Shown here in pieces: positions 51,684 to 63,000 of a stretch of DNA of 64,000 bases. The stretch spans positions 1 to 64,000 of the forward strand of contig UCCA01000006.1 of the NCBI GenBank assembly GCA_900470805.1, written 5' to 3'. Each line of letters begins with the position of its first letter. The stretch's first letter is position 1. Source of the stretch: Hyphomicrobiales bacterium. Lineage in GTDB: Bacteria > Pseudomonadota > Alphaproteobacteria > Rhizobiales > Rhizobiaceae. Under the pieces are notes generated by a model that did not search any database, was not told the origin of the DNA, and worked only from the letters and a program-made list of their open reading frames with translations. A program made the position numbers and the translations under genes.

Positions 51684-54139
51684 GACACCTTCACCGCGGG
51701 ATTGATCGGCGTGACGTTATCCACGGGTGCCGCCGGAGCGATCTGCGCGCCAGTTGCCACGGAAGCCATCGGGATCGGCTGCATGTTCGGCGCTGACGTT
51801 GCCACCTGCGCGACCGGCATCGCCGTCGAACCGGCAGGCGTCGGGGCAACCGAGGTGACGGGGGCGACGGACATGGCGACGGGCGTGACCGGAGCGGCGC
51901 GTGCAACCGGTGCCGATGTCGGAGCGGCAGTGGCCGGAGCCTGTCGCGCAGCCGCTGCGGAAGGCGGCGCAGGCGGCGCGGCGGCAGGCGCGCCCGGCTT
52001 GCGCTGCATGGCCTCGATGACAGCATGCTTCGGTCCGTCGGCGATGATGCGGCCCTTGTCGATGACGATCAGGCGATCGACCAGATCGAGCATGCTGTAG
52101 CGGTGCGTGGCGATCAGAAGCGTGGTGTTGCGGTCGAAGGCCTTCGACAGGCGCGAGATCAGGTGACGTTCAGTGGCCAGATCCATGGCGCCCGACGGCT
52201 CGTCGAGGAAGACGATCTTCGGGCGGGTGAGCAGCAGGCGGGCAATGGTCAGCGCCTGTTTCTGGCCGCTGGACAGATTTGTGCCGCGCTCGCCGACGGG
52301 CATGTCGAAGCCGCGCGGATGGTTGCCGACGAACTCGTCGACGCCGGTCATGCGGGCGACTTCGAGCAGTTCCTCATCCGTGGCGTCGGCACGGCCGATC
52401 AGCAGGTTTTCCTTGACGGTGCCGGAGAACAGATCAGACGACTGACCGGCGACGGCCACCGCCGAGCGGACTTCGGCCATATGATACTGTCGGATATCGA
52501 CACCGTCGATCATCACGCGGCCGCCCGATGGGGCGAACAGGCCATCGAGCAGGCGACCGAGCGTGGTCTTGCCGGAGCCAATGCGGCCGATGATGCCGAT
52601 GCGCTCGCCGGGCTTCACGGTAAACGACAGCTTGTTGATGACGGGATAGTCGGAACCCGGATAGTTGAATGACACGTCCTGGAAGCTGAAGGCGCCGCGG
52701 GTGATCTCGCGGTTGACGAAGCCGACCGTCGATGGCCGGTCGTCCGGCTGCTCCATGATCTTGTCGAGAATGCGCAGCGACATGGTGGCCTGGCGGAAGC
52801 GGGCCAGCGTCATGGCGATCTGCCCGAGCGGCGCGCCGGCGCGGCTGGCCAGCATGACGGTGGCGACGATCGCGCCCATGGCGATGCGGCCCTCGGAGAA
52901 CTCGTAGGTGCCGGCAATGACGATCAATACGCTGACCATCTGCTGCACGAACATCGTCATGTTCACGGCGTTGGTCGAGACGTGCTTGATCTCCTCGCTG
53001 GTGCGGCTGGAATACTTGGTCAGTTCCTGCCAGCGGCGCAACATGGTGGATTCGGCGCGCAGGCTCTTCAGCGTCTCGATGGTCGAGATGGTCTCGACCA
53101 GCAGCGACTGGCGGCGCGACGCCTCGTTGGCGGCGGTCGCCATGCGCTTGCCGATCGCGGCCTGCGCATAGAGACCGATGACGACCGAGAGCAAGAAGGC
53201 AACGGCGGGAATGACCACCAGCCAGCCGGCAATCAGATAGATGACGGCGAGAAAGACGAAGACGAACAGGCTGTCGATGATGACGCCGATGGTGTTGGAG
53301 GTGAAGAATTCGCGGACGAACTCATACTGCGTGACGCGATTGGCATATTCGCCCGTCGACATCGGGCGCGAGGCCAGCGTCGAATTCAGCACCTTGTCGA
53401 ACAGCATCTGCGACAGGCGCAAATCGGCCTTGCGGCCGGCATAGTCGATCAGCGACGAGCGTGCGGTCTTCAAGAGGAAATCGAAGAGATAGGCGAGCGT
53501 GATGCCGGCGGCGAGCACCCACAGCGTCGGGATCGCCTTGTTCGGCAGCACCCGGTCGTAGACGTTCATGGTGAAGAGGGGGGAGCCGAGCGCGATCAGG
53601 TTGATAAACAGCGCCGCGATCATGACGCGGACATAGGTGCGCCAGTAAGGCGCCAGCGTCGTTGCCAGCCAGTGGCGCTTCTCGATCTCCACGGCATTGC
53701 CGACCAGCGCCTCTTCCGAGGCATTCTGATAGTAGAGCGTGAAGGCGAAGGCCGTCTGCGGCTTGAGCGCGATCAGTTCGTCGCGCGTCAGGCGGGCCTG
53801 ACCGCCGGCAACCGGCACGATATCCGTGATGTAGGAGCCGTCCTCGGCCACCTCAAGCAGGGGCAGCACGCCGCCATCGGCGAAGGCAACGATCGCCGGG
53901 CAATCGAAATTGCCCAAGCGACATTCACGTTCGGAATGCTTGATGACCTGCAGGCCGATGCGCTCGGCCATCTGCTCGACGTCGTCGGCCTCCAGCGATT
54001 CAGTCACTTCATCCGGCAGACCGGAAAAAAGGACCGTATCGGAGCTTGGTCGACCATAGAACGCTGCCACGGACTTGAACGCGGCCTTGAATGTTTGAAG
54101 CGGCATGCTGCCCTTCGTCTCCGGTGCTACGTTCGGCAT
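51680..54139 (-). CDS. Type I secretion ABC transporter with peptidase-like domain and Ala/Pro-rich tail
   Basis: An 819-residue transporter in four parts. First, an N-terminal C39-like domain without the catalytic Cys (about 10-140), which in this family only binds substrate. Second, six membrane helices (about 165-440). Third, an ATPase (about 475-705: Walker A GRIGSGKTT, signature NLSSGQKQ, Walker B IVFLDEPSG, H-loop ATHRYS). Fourth, an unusual 109-residue tail (711-819) of Ala, Pro, Val, Ser and Thr. Lap/RTX transporters normally end soon after the ATPase. It is 21 bases after the TolC gene in one operon. Confidence 0.94.
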   Translation of the reverse strand: MPNVAPETKGSMPLQTFKAAFKSVAAFYGRPSSDTVLFSGLPDEVTESLEADDVEQMAERIGLQVIKHSERECRLGNFDCPAIVAFADGGVLPLLEVAEDGSYITDIVPVAGGQARLTRDELIALKPQTAFAFTLYYQNASEEALVGNAVEIEKRHWLATTLAPYWRTYVRVMIAALFINLIALGSPLFTMNVYDRVLPNKAIPTLWVLAAGITLAYLFDFLLKTARSSLIDYAGRKADLRLSQMLFDKVLNSTLASRPMSTGEYANRVTQYEFVREFFTSNTIGVIIDSLFVFVFLAVIYLIAGWLVVIPAVAFLLSVVIGLYAQAAIGKRMATAANEASRRQSLLVETISTIETLKSLRAESTMLRRWQELTKYSSRTSEEIKHVSTNAVNMTMFVQQMVSVLIVIAGTYEFSEGRIAMGAIVATVMLASRAGAPLGQIAMTLARFRQATMSLRILDKIMEQPDDRPSTVGFVNREITRGAFSFQDVSFNYPGSDYPVINKLSFTVKPGERIGIIGRIGSGKTTLGRLLDGLFAPSGGRVMIDGVDIRQYHMAEVRSAVAVAGQSSDLFSGTVKENLLIGRADATDEELLEVARMTGVDEFVGNHPRGFDMPVGERGTNLSSGQKQALTIARLLLTRPKIVFLDEPSGAMDLATERHLISRLSKAFDRNTTLLIATHRYSMLDLVDRLIVIDKGRIIADGPKHAVIEAMQRKPGAPAAAPPAPPSAAAARQAPATAAPTSAPVARAAPVTPVAMSVAPVTSVAPTPAGSTAMPVAQVATSAPNMQPIPMASVATGAQIAPAAPVDNVTPINPAVKVS

Positions 54140-54160
54140 TGTTCTATGGCCACTTGGCTA

Positions 54161-55603
54161 TTACTGCTGGCGGATCGGCGCCAGCAGGTCCATCGGCAGA
54201 CCAGCCTTCTGATGAGACTCGACCTCGACGTAACCGGGATTCTGAGCGGCCGCGGGGACCGCAAATTCCTGGCGTGCGTAAGGCTTGGTCTCGTCGAGCG
54301 GCTTCAGCCTCATGGTCTGCAGCAGGTTCCCCGAAGCGGCCAGGATCTTGTACTCGGCAAACAGCGAGGCGACGCGCGCCGTGTCGGCCAGGACCTTGGT
54401 GTTGAAGCGGGTGTTCTGCGCGTCGAGCACGTCGAGCAGCGAGCGCTGGCCGACCTTGAACTGCTCGCGGTAAGAGCCGACGAGCTGGTTGTTGATCGAC
54501 GACTGCTTGCCGAGGATGCCCGAAAGCTCGCCGCGGCTTGCACGCTCGTTCCACGCGGAACTGACCGATTCCTTCACTTCGCGCTGCACCTGGGCAAGCG
54601 CATAGCGCTGCTCGCCGGAGCGGCGGATCTGCTCCTGTTCGCGGGCGATATCGATGCCGCCGCGATAGAGGTTCCAGCGGGCGACGACTCGCACCTGGTA
54701 ATCGTTGGTGTTGCCGTCATCGCCGTCGATATCGTCGCCGACGCGGGCCGTGCCTTCGAGATTGACCTTCGGCAGATAGTTGGCGCGCGCACCGCGAACG
54801 CCAGCATCGGCCGCATCAATATCCGCATTGGCGGAGAAGATGCGCGGGCTGTTCTTGTTGGCAACGAACAGTGCATCATCAAGCGTCTTCGGGATATACT
54901 TGGCAACAGACGGCGGCGTGACCGGATTGACGATCGGCTCGCCGACAGCCTTGATAAAGCGGATCTTGGTGGCTTCCAGCTCTTCCAGGGCTTCGCGCAG
55001 GCGTGCCTTGGCGGCCTGCAGACGTTCACTGCCCTGGAGACGATCGGCATCGGTCAGGGCGCCGCCCTTGATGCTCTCGTTGATGTCGCCGACCATGTTC
55101 GAATGGAAGGAGACGTTTTCCTTGGCAGCCGCAACGATCTGATTTTGCAGCATGTATTCCAGATAGTCCTGGGTCACTTCGAGCGCCAGCGCTTCGGAGC
55201 GCTCAAGAACGCGGAAGGAAGCGCCATCGACGCGCGAAGCCTGCTGATCGACCTGCGACTTGCGCGCGCCGCCATCGAATAGGGTCTGCGTGACCGTGAC
55301 GCCGACATCGCCAGGCGACAGGTAATCACGGTCCGACGACAGCGTGCCCGTCGTGGAATTCGACAGCCTGCGGCGACCAATACCGGCCTCGAGATCGACC
55401 GACGGCAAGTATAGACCGCGCGCCTGGCGCAGTTCAAACTCGATTGCTTCGCGATCTTTTGCAGCCTGAAGTATCTGCGGATTGGTCTTCATCGTCTTTT
55501 CGATGGCCTGTTGCAGCGACATGGCATTGGCATCAACGAAGGAAACGAAACTCAGAGCAACAGTGGCAGACAAAGCTGCAAATATTCTTTTGCTATTCAA
55601 CAA
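54161..55603 (-). CDS. TolC-family outer-membrane channel
   Basis: A 480-residue outer-membrane efflux protein. A signal peptide (cut near DANA at about 27) is followed by two repeated halves rich in long helices: SLQQAIEKTMKTNPQILQAA opens the first, and TLDDALFVANKNSPRIFSAN the second. SYREQFKVGQRSLLDVLDAQ is the type I secretion TolC signature. It is the first gene of the operon and would form the exit duct for the adhesin. The divergent gene is the degenerate GGDEF protein, 235 bp away. Confidence 0.93.
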   Translation of the reverse strand: MLNSKRIFAALSATVALSFVSFVDANAMSLQQAIEKTMKTNPQILQAAKDREAIEFELRQARGLYLPSVDLEAGIGRRRLSNSTTGTLSSDRDYLSPGDVGVTVTQTLFDGGARKSQVDQQASRVDGASFRVLERSEALALEVTQDYLEYMLQNQIVAAAKENVSFHSNMVGDINESIKGGALTDADRLQGSERLQAAKARLREALEELEATKIRFIKAVGEPIVNPVTPPSVAKYIPKTLDDALFVANKNSPRIFSANADIDAADAGVRGARANYLPKVNLEGTARVGDDIDGDDGNTNDYQVRVVARWNLYRGGIDIAREQEQIRRSGEQRYALAQVQREVKESVSSAWNERASRGELSGILGKQSSINNQLVGSYREQFKVGQRSLLDVLDAQNTRFNTKVLADTARVASLFAEYKILAASGNLLQTMRLKPLDETKPYARQEFAVPAAAQNPGYVEVESHQKAGLPMDLLAPIRQQ

Positions 55604-55838
55604 AACGGATGCCCCTCAACATCTAAATTCACCGGGCGAACCAATCTACCGAGGAATTTAATTCGGCAGACAAGTAACACCAATTTTTTCACATTCCAAT
55701 TGCAGTCGAGCGCTTTCCTGTGGAGACGGTTAATTCGCCTGTTCATCCAGCTAAAGCTAGAATTTTATAGGGTTTTTTAACGTCAACTTTTCCGGCGTGT
55801 GTTTATCTGGCAGTACTTCCACAGGGACCTGCCCCGCG

Positions 55839-56600
55839 ATGAAATTCCGTCAGCATTATCAATCCGCAACAAATCTTTCCGCCCTTCGCACAGCAACAAT
55901 CGTATCGATATGCTTTGCGGCAGGTGCAGTCGGGCTTTTACTTATCTTAAACCTTCTGCTTCCGGAGCGACCATTTTTGGTAGGATTTGCGGGCGCAGCA
56001 GCAATTTCGGTATTTGTTGCATTTCCGCTGCTAATGCTGCTGCAAACGAAGAATAACGAGCTGAAAAAACTACAGGAAGTTGTGAATTATTCGCAAAGGC
56101 ACGACAGCGTTACCAAAACGCTGAACGGAACTGCTTTCGCAGCCGCCATCGAACACTACATCGACCGCCGCAAACGAATCGCCACAGATGCCGGCGGCGT
56201 TATGATTGCGGTCGTCGTCGATACGCTCGATACCATCAGCCGCCGCTACGGACCGCAGTGGGCGGACACCGTGATGCAGTCGCTGGCGTCGATCACCCAG
56301 TCGTCCGTCCGCTCCAACGACCTGGTGGCACGACTTGCCAGCAACGAGCTCGGCGTGTTCCTGCCGGGGGCAACAATCGAGAACGCGCAGGATGTGGGCC
56401 AGCGCATCCGCCGCCGCTGCGAGCAGGCTGCCTTCAGCGCCGGTGACGCGCCGCTGTCGCTCAACATCAAGCTCGGCGGCGCGGTGTTCGACGGCCCGGC
56501 CGACTTCAACCATATCCGCCAGCTGGCCGACGAAATGGCCATGGAACGCGGTGGCGATGCCGAAGACGCCTTGCCGATTTCCAGGCTGCCGGCCGCCTAG
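55839..56600 (+). CDS. Membrane-anchored degenerate GGDEF protein, candidate c-di-GMP receptor
   Basis: A 253-residue protein with two N-terminal membrane helices (about 27-48 and 52-74) and a cytoplasmic GGDEF fold (about 90-245). The early motif DSVTKTLNG is kept, but GGDEF is replaced by ASNEL (167-171), so cyclase activity is unlikely. The inhibitory-site motif RxxD is kept as RSND (158-161), at the canonical five-residue distance. That is the pattern of receptors such as PelD. It is divergent from the secretion operon and next to the adhesin gene, so a role in sensing c-di-GMP for adhesin control is plausible. Confidence 0.8.
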   Translation: MKFRQHYQSATNLSALRTATIVSICFAAGAVGLLLILNLLLPERPFLVGFAGAAAISVFVAFPLLMLLQTKNNELKKLQEVVNYSQRHDSVTKTLNGTAFAAAIEHYIDRRKRIATDAGGVMIAVVVDTLDTISRRYGPQWADTVMQSLASITQSSVRSNDLVARLASNELGVFLPGATIENAQDVGQRIRRRCEQAAFSAGDAPLSLNIKLGGAVFDGPADFNHIRQLADEMAMERGGDAEDALPISRLPAA

Positions 56601-56638
56601 GGACCGGGCTCAGATTTTAGCGAATGGATTTTCGTGGG

Positions 56639-56661
56639 GGCGCCGATGGCGCCTCTTTCCG
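56639..56661 (+). terminator. Intrinsic terminator of the GGDEF-like gene
   Basis: GGCGCC-GAT-GGCGCC, with flanking G-C pairs, is followed by TCTTTCCGTT, 38 bases after the stop. Confidence 0.7.
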
Positions 56662-56960
56662 TTGTGGGGCTCGCTCGCACTCTTGAAGCGTCCGGCGACC
56701 ATATCGATGCCGCTCATGTACCAGCGACAGAAGCCTGACTGCGCGCGCGTTTGCTTCCCAAGAACACACGTTGCAGCCAGACACCCGAATGCAGCCGTTT
56801 TCGCGGCGAAGGCAGCGTGCGCCGGACGGCGCGACGTCCAAGCTTCAGCATGCCAGGTGGTGTCGGTGAGAAACGCTGCGGTGACCGCCTCGCCGAACCA
56901 CAGCCAACGCCTTTCCGGCAAATGCCCTCGCCGCTTCTGCCTCAACACTACCACCCCTCA
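56662..56960. other. Intergenic region, no supported gene
   Basis: About 300 bases between two terminators facing each other. A minus-strand frame (56610-56954) reads open but has no ribosome site. Its Arg/His/Trp-rich composition is unlike the neighbours. I see no promoter or repeat here. Confidence 0.45.
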
Positions 56961-56968
56961 GAAACGCG

Positions 56969-56990
56969 AAAAGGCGCTTGCGCGCCTTTC
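56969..56990 (-). terminator. Terminator of the adhesin gene
   Basis: AAAGGCGC-TTGC-GCGCCTTT is an 8-bp stem followed on the minus strand by a further T and CGCG, 40 bases after the adhesin stop. It is symmetric enough to work on both strands. Confidence 0.7.
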
Positions 56991-57030
56991 CTGATGTCAT
57001 GGGCGGCGGTGTGCCGCCTGGGCTGATCCG

Positions 57031-60000
57031 TTAGCCGACGTGCGGCGCGGTAACCGCCTCATGCTTGTCGTCGAACAGGATCTTGACCGCTTCGGTGTTG
57101 TTCTGCAGCACCGCAACGTCGTGCCAGCCGCCGTTCGCATTGACGCTGACCACGGTGTCGGCACCCGAGACCGTCGTCTTGACGCTGGAGAGCGCCTCGG
57201 CTTCGGTGGCCTGATGGCCGAGCAGGCTGTCGAGGAGCTTCGACACGTCGAGCGTATCGCCTTCGCTGGCCTTGTAGTCGGTGATCACGTCGGCGAGCTT
57301 GACGTCGGCCAGCGCATCGGTGTCGAGAACGAAAGTATCGGCCCCTGCCCCGCCGGTCAGCGTATACATGCCGCCGGCGCCCGAGAGAACGTCGTCGCCA
57401 TCGCTGCCGATCAGCGAGTAGGCATGGTCGTCACCGCCGCCGAGGGTGGTGTCGAAGGCGATCTCGACGAAATGGCCGGTCGAACCGTCGGTTAGCGTGT
57501 AGCTGCCGTCGGCCAGAACCGTCTGGCCGTTGATCGCGCTGTCGGAAGCATGCGCATCCAGCGACAGGCTGGCGATCTGGTGATCCGACAGGCTCGAGAG
57601 CTCGCCGGCATCGCTGATGCCATTGTGGTTCAGGTCCTGCCAGATGGTGAGCTTTGCGAAAGCCTCGTCGTTGGCGTCGATCTTGCCATCGTGGTTGCTG
57701 TCGAGCGTCGCCAGTGCTGCCAGGCCATCGACATAGGTGCCGCCGGCAAAGTGCGGCGAGAAGATCTCGCTGCCATTGTCGATCTTGCCGTTGCCGTCGA
57801 CATCATAGGCCAGGATGCCATCCGTACCTGCCGTCCAGGCGATCTTGTCCTGGTGACCGTCGGCGTTGATGTCGAAGGAGACACCGTGCTCGAGGGTGGT
57901 CAGGGCGATGCCGTTGTGGTCGAGATCGAGGATGATGGGATCGATGCCTGATGTCGTGAAGTTGTCGGCTGTCAGCTTGCCGTAACCGACACCCGTCAAC
58001 GTCATGATGTGATCGAGAGTAAAGCCCAAGGTGTTTGCCTGCAGGTTGCTACTGCCGCTGCCGATCGTCATCAGGTAGACGCCGGCGTCGGCATTGTTTC
58101 CGGTGCCGGAGTAGACAATCACTTCATAGGTCCCGGAAGAGATTGACCCTATAGCGCTTGCGATCGCTGCCTTCACGGAACCGGATGCAGTCGAACTGTC
58201 GTCGTTCAGCGCGGCGCTGACGACACCAGTAATCTCCAGCGCCTTGCCTCTATCGACGTTCGTGAGAGAGGCCCCGTTTGTAACCTCCTTGAAACCAACG
58301 CCGATGTCCGTGGAGCCCACCTGCACGGCGAGCTTGTCCATAGCTCCTGTTGTCGCGAAATTGGCAACGGTCGCATAGGTGTTGCGGTTTGCAGCGACCG
58401 AGTCGTGCTTGAACAGCAGCGTATCGGATGCGCCGTCACCGGCTCCCAGATCGACGTTCCATCTCCGGTTGGTGGCTGCGCCGGCATCGATGACCACGGT
58501 GTCGGCACCACCTCCGGCAAAGATCGAGTCGCCGGCCGATCCGGAGCGGATGACGTCGCCACGCGACGAGCCGGTCAAACTGCTTACCGAAGCGGCGGTG
58601 TTGCTCAGCGTCCAGCCGCCGACGCCGGTGGCGCTAGAAACGTTGATGTCGTTTCCTCTCGCGTCGATCGACGCGCTGCCGGCATTGACCGTTGTGCTCG
58701 TTGCCGTCCAATCGCCGGTTGCGGTGATGTTGGCCGCCGCTCCCGCTGACACCTTGAGCATGTCGCCGCCCGAGAGATCGGTCACCGTATCGACGCCCGC
58801 ATCGACGACGAAGGTGTCGTCTCCGGCGCCGCCGGTCAGCGTATCGTTGCCGCCGCCACCGGTGAGGACGTCATTGCCTGCACCACCGATCAGAACGTTG
58901 GCGCCGTTGTCGCCGGTCAGGATGTCGTTGCCCGATCCACCGGTCACGTTCTCGATGTTCGAGATGGAGGTGAAGCCGGTTGCCGAGCCATTCGCCAGAT
59001 TGACGGTGACGGCTTCGGACGTCGCAGCATAGGACAGCAGATCGCTGCCTGCCCCAAGGTTGGCATTGACGATCTCCACACCGGTCACGATGCTGCCGTT
59101 GAACTGGGTGAAAACACCACCGGAGACGACGGCATTCAGCGTGTCGGCACTGCTCGTACCGACGATCGACAGCGTGTCGCTGCCGGTGCCGCCGTCGATG
59201 ATGTCCGCGCCGTCGCCGATCGTGTAGTTGAAGGTGTCGTCGCCGGCGCCGCCGAGCAGGATGTCATTGCCCTTACCACCGGTTATGGCGTCGTTGCCAT
59301 CGCCGCCATCGATGAAGTCGTTGCCGTCGCCACCGGACAGGGCGTCGTTACCGCCCATGCCGTAGATGGCGTCGTCACCGGACCCACCGTCAATCGAGTT
59401 GGCCGAAGCGTTACCGATCACCACGTCATGGCCACTGCCGGCGGAAACCTGACCGGTCACGTTACCTTCGATCAGTATCAGATCGCCAGTGCCGTTGTTG
59501 TTGTTCGCATAATTCAGCGAGGCGTTACTTGTGACATGATAGGCTTCAGCCCAATATTCGAGCGCGCTGAATGCCACGTAGGTCGACTTCACCGTGCCGA
59601 GGCTGTCCGTTACGGTTATGCGATAAACATAGAGACCCGCATCCTCTTCGGGGTCGAGGAGCCAGCTGTCCGGGTTGCCCTTCACCGTGTTGTTGGCGAA
59701 TGAAAGCCAGTTGTCCGAGGACGTGGTATAGACCTTCGACACCGCATATGTTGCATTTCCGGTAACATCGAACAGGGTCTTCAGGTCGAAATTGATCCTG
59801 TTCGGGCTGTCACCTTCCCATGTGAACGCATAGCGACCTGATGCGTCGATGCTTTCATTGACGGTCGCGGGAACCGCATCCGTCGTACCATTGATCGCAA
59901 CCTTGATCTCCTGGAAGGCCGAACCATCCGCGGAATAGACCGTCAGGGCGTCGTAGACAGTCTGACCGGAATTAAGAGCCTGGACGTTCGCCGCATCATT

Positions 60001-63000
60001 GTTGAGCTTGTAGCTCCATTCTCCGGTGGAGGCGTTAAAGCTGAAGGCGCCATAGGTGCCGTTCAGCGCCGTCGGGGCCTGGAAATGCGCCTCGCCGGTA
60101 TCGACGTCGGTGACCTTCAAGGTCCCGGCCGCCGTCTGGCTGGCACCGTCCTCCACGACGGTTCCGGTTGCAGGGCCGGTGATATTTGCCAGATCGTTGG
60201 TCCCGTTGACGGTGACCTTGATTTCCTGCGACGCCGTGCCGTCGGCGGAGGTCACCGACAGCTTGTCGTAGACCGTCTCGCCTGCGCTTAGGGCCTGGAC
60301 GTTGTCTGCCGTGTTGTTCAGCTTGTAAGCCCAGACGCCAGTGTCGGCGTTGAAGCTAAAGACGCCGTAAGTGCCGTTCAGAGACGTCGGCGTCTGGAAA
60401 TGCGCCTCGCCGTTGTCGATATCGGCGACGGTCAGCGTTCCGCCTGCGGTCCGCGTCTGGCCGTCTTCCGTGACGCTTCCGATCGCAGTGCCGCTGATCG
60501 ACGCACCGTCGTTGGTGCCGTTGATGGTAACCTTGATCACTTGTTCCGCAGTGCCATCCGCAGACTTGACGGTCAGTGTGTCGTAGACGGTTTCATTGCC
60601 GGACAGGGACTGCACCTTCGACGCGCTGTTGTTCAGCGTGTAGCTCCAGACCCCCGACGTCGCGTTGAAGGCGAAGGTGCCGTAGCTACCGTTGACCGAA
60701 GCTGGCGTCTGGAAATGCGCCTCGCCATGGTCGGCATCGGAAATTGTCAGCGTGCCGCCAGCCGTGGTCGTTGCGCCATCTTCTGCAAGGGTGGCCGTGA
60801 CCTCGCCGCCGATCTTGGCGATATCATTGGTTCCGACGATGGTGATCTTGATCGTCTGGTAAGACGAGGCCACACCGTTCTGGTCAACCACCGCCACCTT
60901 GTAGGTCTGGACGATCGTTTCGCCTGCTGCGAGGAAATCGACGTCCTTGTCGGCGACAGTGAAGTTCAGCTCCGCCTTTCTGCCGCTGCCATCCGCATTG
61001 CCAACTGCGTCCAGGATCTGGGCGACCGCGGTACCAAGAAATTTGTTGTTGGCGGCGGTGGTCGTTTCCTCGACGATCTTCAGCGTGTGCGTGTCGTGGA
61101 TATCTTCATCGCTGAAGACAATCGTCTGCTTTGCCTGCAACACCGCCGACGAACCCGTCTGGCCGGTCGCTTCCGTTACCGTTCCCAGGGCATTGACCGA
61201 GGTGATGTAAGGCTTGTCGTTGGTGCCGTAGATTGTGAAGCTAACTTCCTTGGCGGTGCCATCGAGCGACTTGACGATGAAGGTCTCGACCTTGGTCTCC
61301 TCGTCTCCGAGATACCCAACCGCATCGGCCGATACCGAGTAGGTGTAGGCGCCCGTCGACGTGATGGTCAGCGTCCCGAGATTCACACCCTTGCTGGTCA
61401 CGGCAGTCTGGAACGAGGATTGATCGTGATCGACGTCCGAGACGGTCATGGTCCCGGATGCGGTCAGCAAGCCGTCCTTGACACGGTAGTCTTCAATGAC
61501 CTCCGCGACTTTCGGCTCGCCGATGACGGCTGCGTCGTTGGTGCCGGTGATGGTGACGCCGATTACCTGCGAAGCCGTGCCGTCCGCCGAAGTGACGGTG
61601 ATCTGGTCTGTCACGGTGTCATTGGCGGCGAGGCTCTGGACGGCGGTGCTGGCGTTGCTCAGCGTGTAGGTCCAAGCGCCGCTGGTCGCGTTGAATGTGA
61701 AGGTGCCGTAAGTGCCGGCGACCGAGGCCGGCGTCTGGAAATGTGCGTCGCCAACATCGCGGTCGTTCACCGTCACGGTGCCGCCGGTGCTAAGCGTCAC
61801 GTCTTCCTTGACGGCGCCGGCGATCGTTCCGGTGATGCTGGCGGTGTCGTTGGTTCCGTTGACCGTCACGGCGAAGGTCTGAGTGTCGGTGGCGCCCGAC
61901 TTGTCGGTGACCGTCAGCGTGAAGTTTTCATTGGCATTGGCCTTCAGGCCTTCGATCGAGGCGTCGTTCGGCACGAAGATATAGGCGCCGGAAGTACTGT
62001 TCACGAACAGCGTTCCGTAGGTGCCGACCTTGGCAACATCGTAGTCTGTTCTGGCCGTCGACTTGGCGCCGCCATCAACACCATAGGTGGCGGTGTCGCT
62101 GGCATCGCGATCCGTCGATGTCATTTTTCCCGTATAGGAACTGAAGCTGTCGTCGCCAGCGGTGTCGGTATACCTGACACCCGTCAGCGTTACCGAAAGC
62201 TCGGGCGTGTCGTTGGCGCCATGAATCTGGACGGTGAACGTTTCGGTAGTGGAGACGTCGGAACCGTCGGTGACCCTGATCTTGAAGCTTTCGCTGACCT
62301 CGGCGCTGGTCCTTTCGATCGCCCTGTCGTCGGGCTGATATATGTACGCGCCGGTCTTGCTCTCAAGATAAAGCGTACCGTATTTGCCGTCGACCTTTAC
62401 ATCATAGACGATGCTACCGACCCTGTAGGACGCTCTTGATCCGTCAACGATACCGTACTTGGCGGTGTCGCCGGTGTCGCGGTCGGTCGAGACCAGCGTG
62501 CCCTTGACAGACTGGAAGGTGTCGTCTTTCGCCGTGTCGGTGAAAGAAATGGTGACGGGCGAGAGCTCCGGCTTGTCATTGTTGCCGTCAATCTTGACCA
62601 GGAAGTTCGTGCTGTCGGTGGCGCCGGAACCATCGCGCACCGTCAGCGTGAAGCTTTCCTGCGCATCGGACCTGCGGCCTTCGATCGCTGCGTCGTTCGG
62701 AACGTAGACATAGGCGCCCGTCGTGCTGTTGACATAGAGCGTGCCGTAGCTGCCGGTTTTGGCAACGTCGAAGCCTTCGCGGGCGGTGGACGCGCTGCCG
62801 CCGGAGACGCCATAGGTGGCAGTGTCGCCGGCGTCGCGGTCCGTGGACGTCAGCTTGCCGGTTGCAACCGAGAAGGCGTCGTCAGCGGATGTGTCGTGGT
62901 ACGTGATGGTGGAGAGCGACGCGGAAATCTCCGGCCGGTCATTGGTGCCCTCGACACTGATCGTCAGCACTTCCTTGTCGGAAGCACCGGACTGATCGGT

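Noticed and set aside
56610..56954. A 114-codon minus-strand frame between the GGDEF-like gene and the adhesin
   Set aside because: No ribosome site, it overlaps a terminator, and its composition is unlike real genes of this genome.
57040..62439. Long plus-strand open frames opposite the adhesin
   Set aside because: They mirror the repeat structure of the minus-strand gene and encode Arg/Asp/Gly-rich sequence without any domain.
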